Source of the DNA: Synergistaceae bacterium UBA6083
GTDB lineage: Bacteria > Synergistota > Synergistia > Synergistales > 79-D21
DNA: 64,000 bases
Reading direction: 5' to 3'
Assembly (NCBI GenBank): GCA_002436015.1
Contig: DIXJ01000007.1
Span: forward strand, 38,186-102,185
The position numbers and the translations under genes were made by a program. Below are positions 7,859 through 16,591 of this stretch, piece after piece (position 1 is the stretch's first letter; each line of letters starts with the position of its first letter). The notes beneath the pieces were generated by a model. That model ran no database searches, was not told where the DNA came from, and worked only from the letters and a program-made list of their open reading frames with translations.

Positions 7859-9130
7859 TTAGCGGATTTCCTCTATTCCTCCCATGTAGGGAACGAGTGG
7901 CTCGGGGATCTTGACGGATCCGTCTTCCCTCTGGCAGTTTTCCAGTACGGCAATCAGGCATCTGCCTATTGCAATTCCCGATCCATTTAACGTGTGGACG
8001 AAGCGTGTTTTTCCCGTTTCCCTTGACCGGAACCGGGTGTTCATGCGCCGGGCTTGAAAATCCTCGCAATTGCTGCAGGAACTGATCTCCCTGTATTTGA
8101 ACTGTGAGGGAAGCCAGACCTCGATGTCATAAGTCTTGCTGGACGCGAAGCCCATATCCCCGGTGCAGAGACAGATGACACGGTAAGGCAGGCCAAGAAT
8201 CTGGAGAACTCTCTCCGCGTTGTTCGTCAATTTTTCGAGTTCTTCATAGCTTGAATCCGGATGGACAATCTTGACCATTTCAACCTTGTCGAACTGGTGC
8301 TGCCGCAGCATCCCGCGGACATCGCGGCCGTAGCTGCCGGCTTCCCGCCGGAAGCAGGGCGTATATGCAGTCAGGTTGATGGGAAGTTCCTCTTCCTTCA
8401 GGATTTCTCCCGCCCGGAGGTTGGTCAGGGGAACTTCCGCGGTCGGGATAAGCCAGAGGTCATCCCCCTCGCAGCGGTAGAGTTCCTCCGAGAATTTAGG
8501 CAATTGCCCGGTACCGCGCATGGTCGCCGAGTTTACCATGAAGGGGGGTTCGATTTCCTCATAACCATGCTCACGGGTGTGAAGGTCCAGCATGAAGTTC
8601 AGGAGGGCTCTTTCGAGTCTTGCCCCTGCTCCCTTCAATACCGTGAAGCGGGCCTGGGCCAGTCTTGTCCCCCGGTCGAAATCCATGATGCCAAGTCCTT
8701 CTCCGATCTCCCAGTGGGGACGGGGCTCGAAAGAAAAGGCAGGAGGGGTTCCCCAGCGGCGGATTTCAGGGTTGTCGTTCTCGTCGATCCCGACAGGGAC
8801 TGAGGAATGGGGCATGTTCGGAAGCTGGAGAAGAAGTGACTCGAAGCGGCCTTCGACTGATGCAAGTTCGCTGTCGAGCTCCTTGACGCGGACACCCGCT
8901 TTGCGCATCTCCTCCATAAGACTGTTTTTTTCAGGGTCGTCCTTTTTAAGGGTTGCGACTTTTCTGGATCCCTCGTTCCGCATGGCCTTGAGAGCCTCTA
9001 CCTCGTTAAGGAGTTCTCTCCTGCGGCCATCCAGCGTCTGGGCCTCATCGATCGGCCAGGACGCATGGCGGTTTTCCAACATCTCCCGGACGCTATCCGG
9101 ATTTTCCCGGATCAGTTTGGGATCGAGCAT
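7859..9130 (-). CDS. serS: Seryl-tRNA synthetase
   Basis: Class II aminoacyl-tRNA synthetase charging tRNA-Ser and also tRNA-Sec, which is encoded at 24547-24644. 423 residues, the usual length. The N-terminal two-helix arm (about 1-105) is followed by the catalytic core with TAEVPLTNL, the motif 2 segment PCFRREAGSYGRDVRGMLRQ, and motif 3 around NGSGIAIGRCLIAVLEN. It starts 3 bases after ribH, so it is the last gene of the uvrC-rib operon. Confidence 0.98.
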   Translation of the reverse strand: MLDPKLIRENPDSVREMLENRHASWPIDEAQTLDGRRRELLNEVEALKAMRNEGSRKVATLKKDDPEKNSLMEEMRKAGVRVKELDSELASVEGRFESLLLQLPNMPHSSVPVGIDENDNPEIRRWGTPPAFSFEPRPHWEIGEGLGIMDFDRGTRLAQARFTVLKGAGARLERALLNFMLDLHTREHGYEEIEPPFMVNSATMRGTGQLPKFSEELYRCEGDDLWLIPTAEVPLTNLRAGEILKEEELPINLTAYTPCFRREAGSYGRDVRGMLRQHQFDKVEMVKIVHPDSSYEELEKLTNNAERVLQILGLPYRVICLCTGDMGFASSKTYDIEVWLPSQFKYREISSCSNCEDFQARRMNTRFRSRETGKTRFVHTLNGSGIAIGRCLIAVLENCQREDGSVKIPEPLVPYMGGIEEIR

Positions 9131-9133
9131 CGA

Positions 9134-9613
9134 TCAGGCCTCCCCCATACGCCTGACTTCTCTTAGGAGATCCGCCATTTCCAAGGCCGCAAGGGCCGCA
9201 TCCGCTCCCTTGTTGCCAGCCTTGCTGCCGGCCCGCAGAAGGGCCTGCTCGAGGTTATCGGTGGTCAGGACTCCGAAGGCAACGGGGATCCTCTGGTCCA
9301 GGGAGATGACGGCCAGTCCCTTGGATACCTCTCCTGCCACGTAGTCGAAATGGGGGGTATCTCCCCTAATGACGGCCCCAAGGGCAACGATGGCGTCATA
9401 GCGGCCGCCAAGTGCGATTTCCTTTACAGCAAGAGGTGCCTCCCAGGCTCCCGGGACCCAGAACACGTCGATGTCCTGTGCCTTGACACCATGCCTGACA
9501 AGGGCATCCTTTGCTCCTTCCAGGAGTTTCCCGGAAATGAGTTCGTTGAAGCGGGAGATGACGAGCGCAAAGCGAAGGCCCGACCCGATCAGTTTTCCCT
9601 GAAACGTCTGCAT
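9134..9613 (-). CDS. ribH: 6,7-dimethyl-8-ribityllumazine synthase
   Basis: Condenses the ribityl-aminouracil product with 3,4-dihydroxy-2-butanone 4-phosphate, the penultimate step of riboflavin synthesis. 159 residues, full length. Recognisable blocks are VISRFNELISGKLLEGA, VPGAWEAPLAVKEIA, ALGAVIRGDTPHFDYVAGEV (the His at the active site) and FGVLTTDNLEQALLRAG. It lies 32 bp after ribBA and directly before serS. Confidence 0.98.
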   Translation of the reverse strand: MQTFQGKLIGSGLRFALVISRFNELISGKLLEGAKDALVRHGVKAQDIDVFWVPGAWEAPLAVKEIALGGRYDAIVALGAVIRGDTPHFDYVAGEVSKGLAVISLDQRIPVAFGVLTTDNLEQALLRAGSKAGNKGADAALAALEMADLLREVRRMGEA

Positions 9614-9645
9614 GATTTTTCCCTCTCCCTTCTTGGGGCAGTCAG

Positions 9646-10905
9646 TTATTCCGCGGCTGATTCCGCGGGGGGTTCTTCCAGATGCAGGAGATGTCCCATT
9701 TTTTCCTGTTTGGCATGGAGGTAGAAGGCGTTGAAGGGGTTTGCCTCCACTTCAAGCGGAACCCTTTCGTTTATTTTCAGCCCATAACCCTGGAGCCCAA
9801 CAATTTTCCTGGGATTGTTGGTTAGGATGCGGATGCTTTTGAGTCCAAGGTCAGAAAGGATCTGGGCGCCCACCCCGTAGTCCCTAAGGTCCGGATCGTA
9901 GCCGAGAGCCACGTTCGCCTCCACGGTGTCGAGTCCTTTTTCCTGGAGTTCGTAGGCCTTGAGCTTGTGAAATAGGCCGATTCCCCGGCCTTCCTGGCGC
10001 ATGTAGAGGATGACGCCCCTGCCCTCCCGGTGCACCATTTCCATCGCCTCGTGGAGTTGCGGCCCGCAGTCGCAACGTAGCGATCCCAGAACATCCCCTG
10101 TAAAGCATTCCGAATGGACTCGCACCAGGACGCCTTCCTGTCCCATGACATCGCCCATGACGAGGGCGATGTGCAGCATATCCTCGTTCTCGTCAAGAAC
10201 AAAGTGGTAGGCATGGGCAACAAATTCGCCGTGAACAGTTGGGAGGCTTACGCTGGCAACTCTTTCTACGAGCTTGTCGCGCATATGCCGGTAGCGGATG
10301 AGATCTTCGATCGATGCGATGCGAAGATTGTGCCGGTCGGCGAATTCGAGCAGCTGTGGCAAGCGGGCCATTGACCCGTCGTTGTTCATGATCTCGCAGA
10401 TGGCTCCGGCGGGATTCAGCCCTGCCATACGGGCCATGTCGACAGCGGCTTCGGTGTGCCCTGCTCGCTTCAGGACTCCCCCCTTCTTCGCAGCGAGAGG
10501 GAAAATATGTCCGGGACGTCTCAGGTCTTCCGGCCTGGATCCCGGGTTCGCGAGCACGCGGGCAGTCCGGGCCCGTTCCGCGGCACTGATCCCGGTCGTC
10601 GTGCCTTCCGTGGCGTCGACGCTGACGGTAAAGGCGGTTCCGTGGGGATCTGAGCTTTCTTTCACCATCTGGTCGAGTTTCAGGCGACGGGCCTGGTCGA
10701 TTGTGACGGGTACGCAGAGAAGGCCGCGAGCGTGTGTCACCATGAAGTTGATATCCTCCGGCCGGGCAAGCTCAGCGGCCATGACGAGGTCTCCTTCATT
10801 TTCGCGATCTTCGTCGTCCACGACGATGACCATTTTCCCGAGCCGGATATCCTCGATGGCATCCTCGATGGGGTGAAATACGCGTCCTTCAGGTTTGCAG
10901 ATCAC
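9646..10905 (-). CDS. ribBA: Bifunctional DHBP synthase / GTP cyclohydrolase II
   Basis: 419 residues. The N-terminal half (about 8-205) is 3,4-dihydroxy-2-butanone 4-phosphate synthase, with DDEDRENEGDLVMAAE and RPGHIFPLAAKKGGVLKRAG. The C-terminal half is GTP cyclohydrolase II, with the zinc-ligand cluster CFTGDVLGSLRCDCG, MRQEGRGIGL and LRDYGVGAQIL. Together they make both precursors of riboflavin, from ribulose 5-phosphate and GTP. The start is GTG at 10905 with AGGAGG eight bases upstream. Confidence 0.98.
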   Translation of the reverse strand: MICKPEGRVFHPIEDAIEDIRLGKMVIVVDDEDRENEGDLVMAAELARPEDINFMVTHARGLLCVPVTIDQARRLKLDQMVKESSDPHGTAFTVSVDATEGTTTGISAAERARTARVLANPGSRPEDLRRPGHIFPLAAKKGGVLKRAGHTEAAVDMARMAGLNPAGAICEIMNNDGSMARLPQLLEFADRHNLRIASIEDLIRYRHMRDKLVERVASVSLPTVHGEFVAHAYHFVLDENEDMLHIALVMGDVMGQEGVLVRVHSECFTGDVLGSLRCDCGPQLHEAMEMVHREGRGVILYMRQEGRGIGLFHKLKAYELQEKGLDTVEANVALGYDPDLRDYGVGAQILSDLGLKSIRILTNNPRKIVGLQGYGLKINERVPLEVEANPFNAFYLHAKQEKMGHLLHLEEPPAESAAE

Positions 10906-10931
10906 GGAGAAATCCTCCTCGCTAACGCAAC

Positions 10932-11600
10932 TTAGACCCAGCCACCTTGCTGGAGGGTCTCCCAGGTGATCCCTTCTTTGGGGGCCATTTCCTTTCGGGT
11001 ACCCTCGCCGGCGGACAGGAATCGCCTAACGTATTTGGCAATAAGATCGGTTTCCAGGTTCACGGTTTCTTTTTCGACCAAGGTCCCGAGCGTTGTTTGA
11101 CGCAGGGTCTCGGGGATCAAACCAACGGAGAAATGACCTCCTGCAGGCTCTGAGTCGATAACGGTAAGGCTGACGCCGTCGAGGGCGACGGACCCTTTGG
11201 GGACGATCAGGAGGACAAGCTCGCTTTCGGCGGTAAAGCTCAAGCGCCGCGTCCTTCCTCGTCCTTCCACTGCGTCCAGGGAACAAAGCCCGTCAATATG
11301 CCCCGTCACGAGATGGCCGTCTAGGCGATCTCCAAGGGCCAGTGCCCTTTCCAGGTTCACGGGGGTCCCCGGCTTAAGCCTTCCCAGTTTTGTCTTCGTG
11401 AGGGTCTCCTCCATGATTTCGGCGGAGAAACTGTCCCTGCCCAGGTCGACGACCGTGAGGCAGGCTCCCATGACCGCTACGGACTGGCCCCTCGAGAGCG
11501 AAGGGGAAATCCTAGGCGCCCGGATTTCCAGCGTCGTTACATCGGTTCCCGGAACCAGCTTAAGGACGGTTCCGATTTCTTCTACAAGGCCGGTGAACAT
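10932..11600 (-). CDS. ribE: Riboflavin synthase alpha chain
   Basis: Final step of riboflavin synthesis: dismutation of two lumazine molecules. 222 residues from the ATG at 11600 (MFTGLVEEIGTVLKL, the invariant family start), preceded by GGAGGT at a 9-base spacing. The longer frame adds only a tail inside ribD and is rejected. Two lumazine-binding halves are visible: about 1-97, with GACLTVVDLG and LKPGTPVNLERALALGDRLD, and about 98-200, with GSVALDGVSLTVID and NLETDLIAKYVRRF. It overlaps the end of ribD by 19 bases. Confidence 0.97.
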   Translation of the reverse strand: MFTGLVEEIGTVLKLVPGTDVTTLEIRAPRISPSLSRGQSVAVMGACLTVVDLGRDSFSAEIMEETLTKTKLGRLKPGTPVNLERALALGDRLDGHLVTGHIDGLCSLDAVEGRGRTRRLSFTAESELVLLIVPKGSVALDGVSLTVIDSEPAGGHFSVGLIPETLRQTTLGTLVEKETVNLETDLIAKYVRRFLSAGEGTRKEMAPKEGITWETLQQGGWV

Positions 11601-12694
11601 TTGGGGTTGACCTCCAGCCATAGATCGCCTTCGACTTGCTTTATTCTAGCAGGCGAGAGGGCGATCGCCTCACCCATATGGTCAAGTGAAAGCTCTCCGG
11701 CCAGTTGAAGTCCGCGGCCCAGGAAAACCGGTGCGACGAAAAGGGAGTACTCGTCAACCATTCGTGCCTTGGTAAAGGCGCTGATCACTGAACTTCCCCC
11801 TTCGACGAGCAGCATGGAAATTCCTTCCGAGGCGAGCGACGAGAGAATCCGTTCGATCGAGGGACGTCCCGTCGCTTCGTCCATCGCGAGCCTCAGTATC
11901 TTGGCTCCGCGTCTTTCCAGCGCAGAGGCTCTTTCCTCAGGCGCCTCTTCGCCGGCCAGGAAAAGACATTTCCCATCCCCGACAACCTTGGCGTCGGCGG
12001 GCGTGCGAAGCTGGCTGTCGAGGACGACTCTCAGCGGGGATTTTCCTTCAACGAGGCGAACGGTCAATTCCGGGTCGTCCGCCAGGACCGTTCCGACCCC
12101 CACAAGGACCGCGTCGTGTTCCGACCGGAGGAGATGCGCCTTGCTCCTTGAAAGGGGTCCGCTGATCCACTTGCTCTCGCCCCCCGCAAGGGCGATATCG
12201 CCGTCAAGGCTCATCGCGGCTTTCACCGTGACCCATGGACGCCCCAGCGTCATGGTCCTGATGAAACCCCGGTTGAGCCATTTACATTCACTTTCCAGAA
12301 CCCCTGTCATGGTCTGTATTCCTGCTTCTTCCAGGCAGTGCAGTCCGGTCCCGTCGACTCGCGGATTGGGGTCTCTCATTCCTGACACGACCCGGGCGAC
12401 CCTTGCTGCGGCAAGCTGCGGCGCGCAAGGAGGCGTCTTGCCGAAATGGGAGCAAGGTTCAAGGTTGACGTAGGCTGTTGCCCCGGCGGCGAGGTCACCC
12501 GCCATCCGAAGGGCTTCCACCTCGGCATGGGGTCCTCCGTACCGGCGGTGATACCCCCATCCGACGATCGCGCGGTCTTTCACCAGGACACAGCCAACCC
12601 GCGGATTAGGGCTTACGCAACCCGTTCCCCTTTCGGCCAGGCTGATGGCCATCCGCATGTAATGTTCGTGAGTTGTCCTGTCCGTTTCCTTCAT
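11582..12694 (-). CDS. ribD: Bifunctional pyrimidine deaminase/reductase
   Basis: 370 residues. The N-terminal deaminase domain (about 8-150) has the zinc site HAEVEALRMAG and YVNLEPCSHFGKTPPC. The C-terminal NADPH-dependent reductase (about 152-365) has TVKAAMSLDGDIALAGGESK, DAVLVGVGTVLADDPELTVR and LLVEGGSSVISAF. It performs the second and third steps from GTP in riboflavin synthesis. The ATG overlaps the uvrC stop (ATGA), so translation is coupled to uvrC and there is no room for an RNA leader. Confidence 0.98.
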   Translation of the reverse strand: MKETDRTTHEHYMRMAISLAERGTGCVSPNPRVGCVLVKDRAIVGWGYHRRYGGPHAEVEALRMAGDLAAGATAYVNLEPCSHFGKTPPCAPQLAAARVARVVSGMRDPNPRVDGTGLHCLEEAGIQTMTGVLESECKWLNRGFIRTMTLGRPWVTVKAAMSLDGDIALAGGESKWISGPLSRSKAHLLRSEHDAVLVGVGTVLADDPELTVRLVEGKSPLRVVLDSQLRTPADAKVVGDGKCLFLAGEEAPEERASALERRGAKILRLAMDEATGRPSIERILSSLASEGISMLLVEGGSSVISAFTKARMVDEYSLFVAPVFLGRGLQLAGELSLDHMGEAIALSPARIKQVEGDLWLEVNPKCSPAL

Positions 12695-14154
12695 CCGGTG
12701 GCTCCTTCCAGGTGGTCGAGAATACGCTGTGCAAGATCCGGGCCGATTCCCGGTATTGATGACGCCAACTCCTCCGGACCCGTTGAGGCAATGTGCTGGA
12801 TGCTTCCGAACCGGGCAAGCAGGGCAGCTGCTCTCTTCTTCCCTACCCCTTCGACTTCTTCGAGAACCGAACGTCGGTTTCGGCTGTCCCGCCTGCGGGT
12901 ATGGGCTGAAACGGCAAAGCGGTGAGCCTCGTCCCTCAGCCTCTGCAAAAGCTGCAGGGCTGGATCCTCTCTACCGGGCAGGAGAGGGCGTTCGGCAAAA
13001 AGAGTGTATACCGCTTCTTCCTGTTTTGCCAGAGCGACAATGGGTATTTCCTCCAAGCCTAGTTCCTGGAGGGCTTTTTCAGCAAAAACCAGCTGCTGGG
13101 GTCCCCCGTCGATGACGATGAGCTGTGGAAGCGGGGCTTCCCCCTGCAAGGAGTGGCCGTACCGGCGCCTGAGAGTTTCCTGGATCGAACGGAAGTCGTC
13201 GATGCCCTCGACATCCCGTATGGCAAACTTCCTGTAGAGGGAGGGATTTGGAATCCCCTGCTCGAAAACGACGACCACCCCGAAGGTTTCCTTTCCCGAA
13301 AAGTGGGAGATGTCGAAGCAGTCGATCCTCCATGGGACTGAGGCAAGGTTGAGGAGGGCCTCAAGACGGACAAAGGCTTCCCAGGTGTCCTTGTCCAGGT
13401 CTTCGGGGAGGACATGGTTTCTTTTTTGCCGTGTGTAACGCCAAATGGAACGGATCGTATCCCTGAGGCGGGCGGCCTCCTCGAAGTGAAGCTCACGGGC
13501 GGCCTGGTCCATCCTGTAGCGCAACCTCTCAACGAGATCGGTCACCCTCCCGGCCAGAAGGAGTTCCAGATCGGCTACGACTTCTCCATAACGGGTTTCG
13601 TTGCAGCCTCCAACGCAGGGGGCGAGGCACCTCATTAGGGCATGCCTGACACAGGGCCTACCCGGGACGGGTGGGTACGGTTCCCTGGATTTGCAAGTAC
13701 GGAGCGGAAAATGGCGCTCTATCAGGCGGGTCAGCTGGCGCAGTTCGCTGACGCGGGTGAAAGGGCCGAAGTACGAGGCCCCTTCATCCTCCTTGTGCCG
13801 GGTTATCTCAAGGCGAGGGAAGGGTTCTTTCGTCAGCTTTATCCAGGGGTAGCGTTCCCCCATCTTGAGTTCAACGTTGAAGAAGGGCTGGTAGCGACGG
13901 ATCAGGCGGGATTCCACGATCAGGGCTTCCGCTTCCGATTCGGTGCGGATAAAGGACAGGTCGCTGATCGAGTCCACGAGTTTTCGGAGTCGCGGGGACG
14001 CGAACCCTCCATGCCTGAAGTAGGAGGAGACTCTCTTGCGCAGGTTCTTGGCCTTGCCCACATAGATCACCGCGCCCCGGGCATCGTGCATGAGATAAAC
14101 CCCGGGCCGCAGCGGCAATTTCCGGATTTTTTCCTTCAGGCTCTCGCTCGCCAA
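12691..14154 (-). CDS. uvrC: UvrABC excinuclease subunit C (short form)
   Basis: Nuclease of nucleotide excision repair, making both incisions. About 487 residues from the TTG at 14154, which has a strong GGGAGG site; a frame opening at 14232 overlaps the promoter and is less likely. The N-terminal GIY-YIG nuclease reads RPGVYLMHDARGAVIYVGKA. A cysteine cluster (CKSRE...CVRHALMRCLAPCVGGC) probably binds iron-sulfur. A UVR segment (LHFEEAARLRDTI), the RNase H-like nuclease (CFDISHFSGKETFG) and a C-terminal helix-hairpin-helix (VEGVGKKRAAALL) follow. Most UvrC proteins have 550-620 residues, so this is a compact version with all domains kept. Confidence 0.96.
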   Translation of the reverse strand: MASESLKEKIRKLPLRPGVYLMHDARGAVIYVGKAKNLRKRVSSYFRHGGFASPRLRKLVDSISDLSFIRTESEAEALIVESRLIRRYQPFFNVELKMGERYPWIKLTKEPFPRLEITRHKEDEGASYFGPFTRVSELRQLTRLIERHFPLRTCKSREPYPPVPGRPCVRHALMRCLAPCVGGCNETRYGEVVADLELLLAGRVTDLVERLRYRMDQAARELHFEEAARLRDTIRSIWRYTRQKRNHVLPEDLDKDTWEAFVRLEALLNLASVPWRIDCFDISHFSGKETFGVVVVFEQGIPNPSLYRKFAIRDVEGIDDFRSIQETLRRRYGHSLQGEAPLPQLIVIDGGPQQLVFAEKALQELGLEEIPIVALAKQEEAVYTLFAERPLLPGREDPALQLLQRLRDEAHRFAVSAHTRRRDSRNRRSVLEEVEGVGKKRAAALLARFGSIQHIASTGPEELASSIPGIGPDLAQRILDHLEGATG

Positions 14155-14191
14155 TGGCCGCCCTCCCGGTCGTTCGGTCTTTATGTCTCTT

Positions 14192-14242
14192 TTGCTATGG
14201 AAAACCCCTCCCGCATAGTATAGGATAGGCAAAACAAGTCAA
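14192..14242. promoter_or_regulatory. Overlapping divergent promoters for uvrC-rib operon and cysS
   Basis: Minus strand: TTGACT (14237-14242), a 16-base spacer and TACTAT (14215-14220) drive uvrC. Plus strand: TTGCTA (14192-14197), an 18-base spacer and TAGTAT (14216-14221) fit cysS. The two -10 boxes occupy almost the same bases on opposite strands, so polymerase binding at one should block the other. This is read by eye from hexamer matches of four to five out of six; no start-site data support it. Confidence 0.5.
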
Positions 14243-14262
14243 CGAACCGGAGGTGTGTCCCC

Positions 14263-15675
14263 GTGAAGCTATACAACGACCTGACCCGCAGAAAAGAGGA
14301 TTTCATCCCGCTTGTTCCGGGAGAAGTGCGATTTTATGTCTGCGGTCCCACGGTCTACGACTTTTTCCATATCGGAAACGCCCGTCCCTTCATCGTTTTT
14401 GACGTCATGCGACGATACTTGGAATTAACAGGTCTCAAGGTGATTTTCGTCCAGAACTTCACCGACATCGACGACAAGATGATCAATCGAGCCCGGGAGC
14501 TCGGGATTACCGTGCCCGAACTTGCCAAGCGCTTCATCGAGGCTTACTACGAAGACGCCGATGCTTTGGGGATCCGCAGGGCTACAGTGAACCCCAAGGC
14601 GACGGAACACATCCCCGAAATCATTGCCCTGGTGGAAAGGCTGATCGAGAAAGGGCACGCCTATGCCGTGGACGGCGATGTCTATTTCGAGGTTTCAACC
14701 TTTGCCGAGTATGGCAAGCTATCGAAGCAGACCCTGGAGGAACTCCAGTCGGGAGCTCGGATCGATGTGGACGAAAGGAAAAGGCATCCGCTGGATTTTG
14801 CCCTCTGGAAAGCCCAGAAACCCGGGGAGCCGTCATGGGAAAGCCCCTGGGGGCCGGGAAGGCCTGGGTGGCACATCGAATGCAGCGCCATGGCGATAAA
14901 ATACCTTGGGGAGACAGCCGATATCCATGCGGGTGGAAGCGACCTCGTGTTTCCCCATCATGAAAACGAAATCGCCCAGGCCGAAGCAGCAACCGGAAAA
15001 CCCTTTATCCGTACCTGGGTCCACAACGGCTACCTTCTCATGGATAACGAAAAAATGTCCAAGTCACTGGGAAACTTCCTGACCGCCAGGGAGATGCGGA
15101 AAAGCTTTTCCCCGCTTGCAATACGCCTTTTCATGCTGAGCGCCCACTACCGTTCCCCCATAAACTTTTCGGACGACTCCCTGAAGCAGGCCACGGCTGC
15201 CGTGGAAAGACTCCGAAATTGCTGGGTAGCCCTGCAGGAAGCCAAAGCGACGCCATCTGCCAGTCCGGCGGGGCGGGGAGATGTGCTCTCGAAAGAGATT
15301 GACAGGTTAACGGGGCGTTTTCGTGACGAGATGGAGGATGACCTCAACACTGCGGGGGCCTTGGGAGTACTCTTTGAAGCGGTGAAAGCGATCAACAGCG
15401 CCCTGCGGGAAACGCCTCCCCCGGATGCACAATCCCTCAAGGAAGCCGAAGCTTTCATGCTGGACGCAGACGATGTGCTTGGGGTCGTCGGGATCGGGAA
15501 GGAAAAGGATTCCGGGCCTTCAGACGAGGAAGTCGAAGGCAAAATCCTCCAGAGGACTGCGGCGAAAAAGGCGAAGGATTTCAAGCAGGCGGATGCGATA
15601 AGGGCCGAACTCCTGGAACGAGGCGTGGTCCTGGAGGACACGTCCCAGGGCACACGCTGGAAACGGCAGATCTGA
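14263..15675 (+). CDS. cysS: Cysteinyl-tRNA synthetase
   Basis: Class I synthetase, 470 residues, full length. YVCGPTVYDFFHIGNARPF carries the first zinc Cys and the HIGN motif. WHIECSAMAIKYL and FPHHENEIAQAEA supply the other zinc ligands, and KMSKSLGN is the KMSKS loop. The C-terminal anticodon-binding helices end in KKAKDFKQADAIRAELLERG. The start is GTG at 14263 with GGAGGTG seven bases upstream. It is monocistronic between the divergent promoter and a strong terminator. Confidence 0.98.
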   Translation: MKLYNDLTRRKEDFIPLVPGEVRFYVCGPTVYDFFHIGNARPFIVFDVMRRYLELTGLKVIFVQNFTDIDDKMINRARELGITVPELAKRFIEAYYEDADALGIRRATVNPKATEHIPEIIALVERLIEKGHAYAVDGDVYFEVSTFAEYGKLSKQTLEELQSGARIDVDERKRHPLDFALWKAQKPGEPSWESPWGPGRPGWHIECSAMAIKYLGETADIHAGGSDLVFPHHENEIAQAEAATGKPFIRTWVHNGYLLMDNEKMSKSLGNFLTAREMRKSFSPLAIRLFMLSAHYRSPINFSDDSLKQATAAVERLRNCWVALQEAKATPSASPAGRGDVLSKEIDRLTGRFRDEMEDDLNTAGALGVLFEAVKAINSALRETPPPDAQSLKEAEAFMLDADDVLGVVGIGKEKDSGPSDEEVEGKILQRTAAKKAKDFKQADAIRAELLERGVVLEDTSQGTRWKRQI

Positions 15676-15700
15676 ACCGCCCGAAACCGGTGAAGCGTTC

Positions 15701-15738
15701 AGGGAGAAGGTCCAGTGGAAGGACCTTCTCCCTTTTTT
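15701..15738 (+). terminator. Rho-independent terminator of cysS
   Basis: A perfect 13-bp stem (AGGGAGAAGGTCC at 15701-15713, GGACCTTCTCCCT at 15721-15733), a seven-base loop and a run of five more T residues. It begins 25 bases after the cysS stop. Confidence 0.95.
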
Positions 15739-15817
15739 CAACCGCTCCCCTTCTTGCGAGTTCCCGTGGTATCATTAACAATAGGCATCAAGAAAAACAT
15801 ACAAGGAGGGGTATTAA

Positions 15818-16462
15818 ATGAAAATTCTCGTCCTGTTCTATTCAATGTATGGTCATGTCTATCGCATGGCAGAAGCCGTCGCTGACGGAGCCCGCACAGT
15901 GCCCGGGGCGGAGGTTGTCGTGAAGCGGGTTCCCGAGACCCTGCCGCGCGAGGTTCTGGAAAAGATGGGTGCCCTGGAAGCACAGAAAGCCTTCGAGTCG
16001 ATACCGGTAGCAACGTTATCCGACCTGGCCGAGGCTGACGCCGTCGTTTTCGGCACCCCGACCCGTTTCGGCAACATGACGGCCCAGATGCGCAGTTTCC
16101 TGGACTCAACCGGAGGTCTCTGGGTAAAGGGGGCCTTGGTCGGTAAGGTTGGGGGTGTCTTCACGAGCACGGGGACACAGCACGGGGGGCAGGAGTCGAC
16201 TCTCCTCAGCTTCCAGGTGACTCTCCTCCATCACGGGATGGTGATCGCCGGCCTCCCCTACGCTTTCCAGGGACAGACGAACAACGATGGGATCGTTGGG
16301 GGCAGCCCTTATGGGGCCACAACGATAGCCGGGACGAGCGGAGAGCGGTCTCCGGCCGACCTGGACCTTGCCGGGGCCCGTTTCCAGGGAAAATATATCG
16401 CGCTCCTGGCTTCGAACCTGGCGGCAAATCGTGCCGATATGCTGGATCAGCTAAAGGCATAA
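15818..16462 (+). CDS. wrbA: NAD(P)H:quinone oxidoreductase, WrbA family flavodoxin-like
   Basis: 214 residues with the WrbA layout. The FMN phosphate loop at the N-terminus reads YSMYGHVYRMAEAVADG. GTPTRFGNMTAQMRSFLD and GGVFTSTGTQHGGQESTLL are flavin-contacting loops conserved in type IV quinone oxidoreductases, and GGSPYGATTIAG is the second flavin loop. Two-electron quinone reduction would protect against oxidative stress in the cytoplasm. The ATG has AGGAGGGG upstream, and its own terminator follows. Confidence 0.92.
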   Translation: MKILVLFYSMYGHVYRMAEAVADGARTVPGAEVVVKRVPETLPREVLEKMGALEAQKAFESIPVATLSDLAEADAVVFGTPTRFGNMTAQMRSFLDSTGGLWVKGALVGKVGGVFTSTGTQHGGQESTLLSFQVTLLHHGMVIAGLPYAFQGQTNNDGIVGGSPYGATTIAGTSGERSPADLDLAGARFQGKYIALLASNLAANRADMLDQLKA

Positions 16463-16474
16463 GCTCTTTTTTGT

Positions 16475-16516
16475 ACCGGGGCCGCCGGCAATTACCGGCG
16501 ACCCCGGTTTTTTTTT
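16475..16516 (+). terminator. Rho-independent terminator of wrbA
   Basis: GC-rich stem ACCGGGG-c-CGCCGG pairing with CCGGCG-a-CCCCGGT (one internal mismatch), a short AT loop, then nine T residues. It lies 12 bases after the wrbA stop. Confidence 0.92.
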
Positions 16517-16591
16517 GACGGATGCAGTATAATACTCATTTGTCCGGTTTCGGCCGGGGCTCCATTATTCCCTTTTGGAAGGATCTGTCCC
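16517..16591 (+). promoter_or_regulatory. Probable typA promoter region
   Basis: A consensus TATAAT stands at 16528-16533, 58 bases before the typA ATG. No good -35 box is seen at normal spacing, because that position falls in the T run of the upstream terminator. A GGAAGGAT ribosome site lies just before the ATG. Confidence 0.4.

Noticed and set aside
12560..12720. Possible FMN riboswitch before ribD
   Set aside because: The whole stretch is coding (end of uvrC, start of ribD) and shows none of the conserved RFN segments by eye.
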